Shown here piece by piece: positions 63,188 to 64,000 of a stretch of 64,000 nt of DNA. Origin of the DNA: Edolisoma coerulescens (taxonomy: Eukaryota > Chordata > Aves > Passeriformes > Campephagidae); assembly GCA_013397115.1 (NCBI GenBank), contig VWZW01000482.1, positions 134,854 through 198,853 of the forward strand, in the 5' to 3' direction. The stretch's first letter is position 1. Each line of letters opens with the position of its first letter. Position numbers and translations under genes: made by a program. The notes beneath the pieces were generated by a model that did not search any database, was not told where the DNA came from, and worked only from the letters and a program-made list of their open reading frames with translations.

Positions 63188-63487
63188 AACGACTGGCTCC
63201 CCACCATTGAAGCAGGGCTTTGTTCAGCGTGTGACAAATGATAGATTCTGGATAGCTGATTATATGGAAGTTTTGCTTCACTCAAGTAGACGTGGTACTG
63301 GAAAAGCTGTGAAAAACTGTGAAGTTCATCTGTTCGCTGTGTCATGCTTCCATAGTGTAATGCTGCCAACATCTTGTGTGATCTCCACTCTAAGCCACCA
63401 CTGTTCTGCTGAGCAGAAGTTCCCATCTGTGACTTCTATCTTTCTCAAAGGCTTTGAACAAGTCAGGGAGGGCAAAAAGATTGCAAG
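63188..63487 (+). other. 300-nt exon-like open segment, product unknown
   Basis: An acceptor-like ccttttgtattcag ends at 63187 and a donor-like GCAAG|gtaagg follows 63487. Starting one base in, the 300 nt are open throughout and encode a peptide with RFWIADYMEVLLHSSRRGTG and a basic end, FEQVREGKKIA. Entry and exit phases match, as in a cassette exon. The opposite strand is also partly open, and I recognise no family, so a lncRNA exon or chance is equally likely. Confidence 0.2.
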
Positions 63488-64000
63488 GTAAGGTCTCACC
63501 ACTGGACTGGAAGCTGTCCATGCCAATTGAATTAAGTGCAGCTGAATGAACAAAGAGGGATCACCTGAGTTAATTGGGACACCATATTATGTTAAAAATG
63601 TTTTCTGTCTGCTTTCCAGAGACATGAGCCTTCTGGTCCAAAGGGAATGATGTATCAACTTTTTAAGTGTTGCATAAGTACACAGTGCCTGCGTTTACCT
63701 TCCCATGGGATTTACACAAAAATGGAATATATGGCCTATAATAGACTTGGAAAATAACCTTTAGAAATTAAAGCATATCAACAGTTCTGGTTTTTTGATA
63801 TTTGTCTGTTTCAAGTCTGCAGTTGCAACTTTAATGTCTTTAGTTTTCTTTAGTGTCTAGACAGTCTTCCACAAGAGTGCCTCAGTCCTTCTCAAACAGA
63901 ACTTATGCTGGAAGATTCCATGTTTCTGTTCAAATTCACATGGATTTTAATGTGATAAATAGTATTGGTGGTTTATCATCACACGTTGCCCTCACTGTGA

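Larger units (their letters stand above)
57400..64000. other. Unique AT-rich sequence with possible conserved islands
   Basis: No identified gene. It holds a 22-bp repeat duplication (58513-58570), a duplication at 62047-62095, an exon-like open segment at 63188-63487 and a block at about 60500-60860 that reads like conserved non-coding DNA, with GATA-like agataacag and Sox-like attgtt motifs. Poly-A or poly-T runs of 15 or more occur near 59980 and 61875. Confidence 0.45.

Noticed and set aside
1..64000. tRNA, rRNA, snRNA, CRISPR or bacterial-type operons
   Set aside because: None of the conserved boxes, repeats or gene densities expected for these were seen on reading either strand.

Overview
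This window looks like AT-rich, gene-poor nuclear DNA from a bird, probably a songbird. Three signals support this. Two CR1 LINE remnants carry the 3' terminus typical of avian CR1, tandem octamers of the ATTCTATG/ATTCTGTG type. Two LTRs resemble endogenous retrovirus LTR families I associate with passerine genomes; that assignment is from memory and was not searched. Low-GC sequence, short microsatellites and draft-assembly N runs fit vertebrate intergenic or intronic DNA. There are no operons, ribosome binding sites, CRISPR arrays or intact protein-coding genes. The longest open frames (155-169 codons) are unrecognisable and not bounded by splice signals.

Layout. Positions 1-25 kb are unique AT-rich sequence with small inverted and tandem repeats and a few exon-like segments (2775-2922 on +, 18729-18785 on -). 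The best host-gene candidate is at 25013-25309 on the minus strand. It is an open segment that starts after a splice-acceptor-like AG, ends in TGA, encodes a lysine-rich C-terminus and is followed by an AATAAA about 225 bp downstream. If real, it is the last coding exon of a gene whose remaining exons lie at higher coordinates, in or beyond the window. The stretch 30996-32436 is a visibly mis-assembled gap region: one 87-N gap, four single-N joins, a 271-bp block present twice and a 130-bp block present twice. A 3'-end CR1 fragment (about 40378-40586) is followed by a 15-unit TAATC/TAATG array. At 43980-45191 two different LTRs sit 178 bp apart; the first has a 5-bp target-site duplication (ATGGG) and spans a 43-N gap. 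A (GAA)n tract lies at 52043-52128. At about 53020-53800 on the minus strand lies a CR1-type ORF1 (SGNH/GDSL esterase-like domain) joined almost directly to a CR1 3' tail, with no room for ORF2. The segment 54-64 kb is unique sequence with two further exon-like segments (57279-57399 on -, 63188-63487 on +) and several islands that read like conserved non-coding DNA.

I did not find a new biological system. The observations most worth checking are the scrambled gap, the ORF1-plus-tail CR1 derivative, the gap-containing LTR and the exon at 25 kb. All exon calls rest on reading-frame and splice-site appearance only; no alignment or expression data were available.
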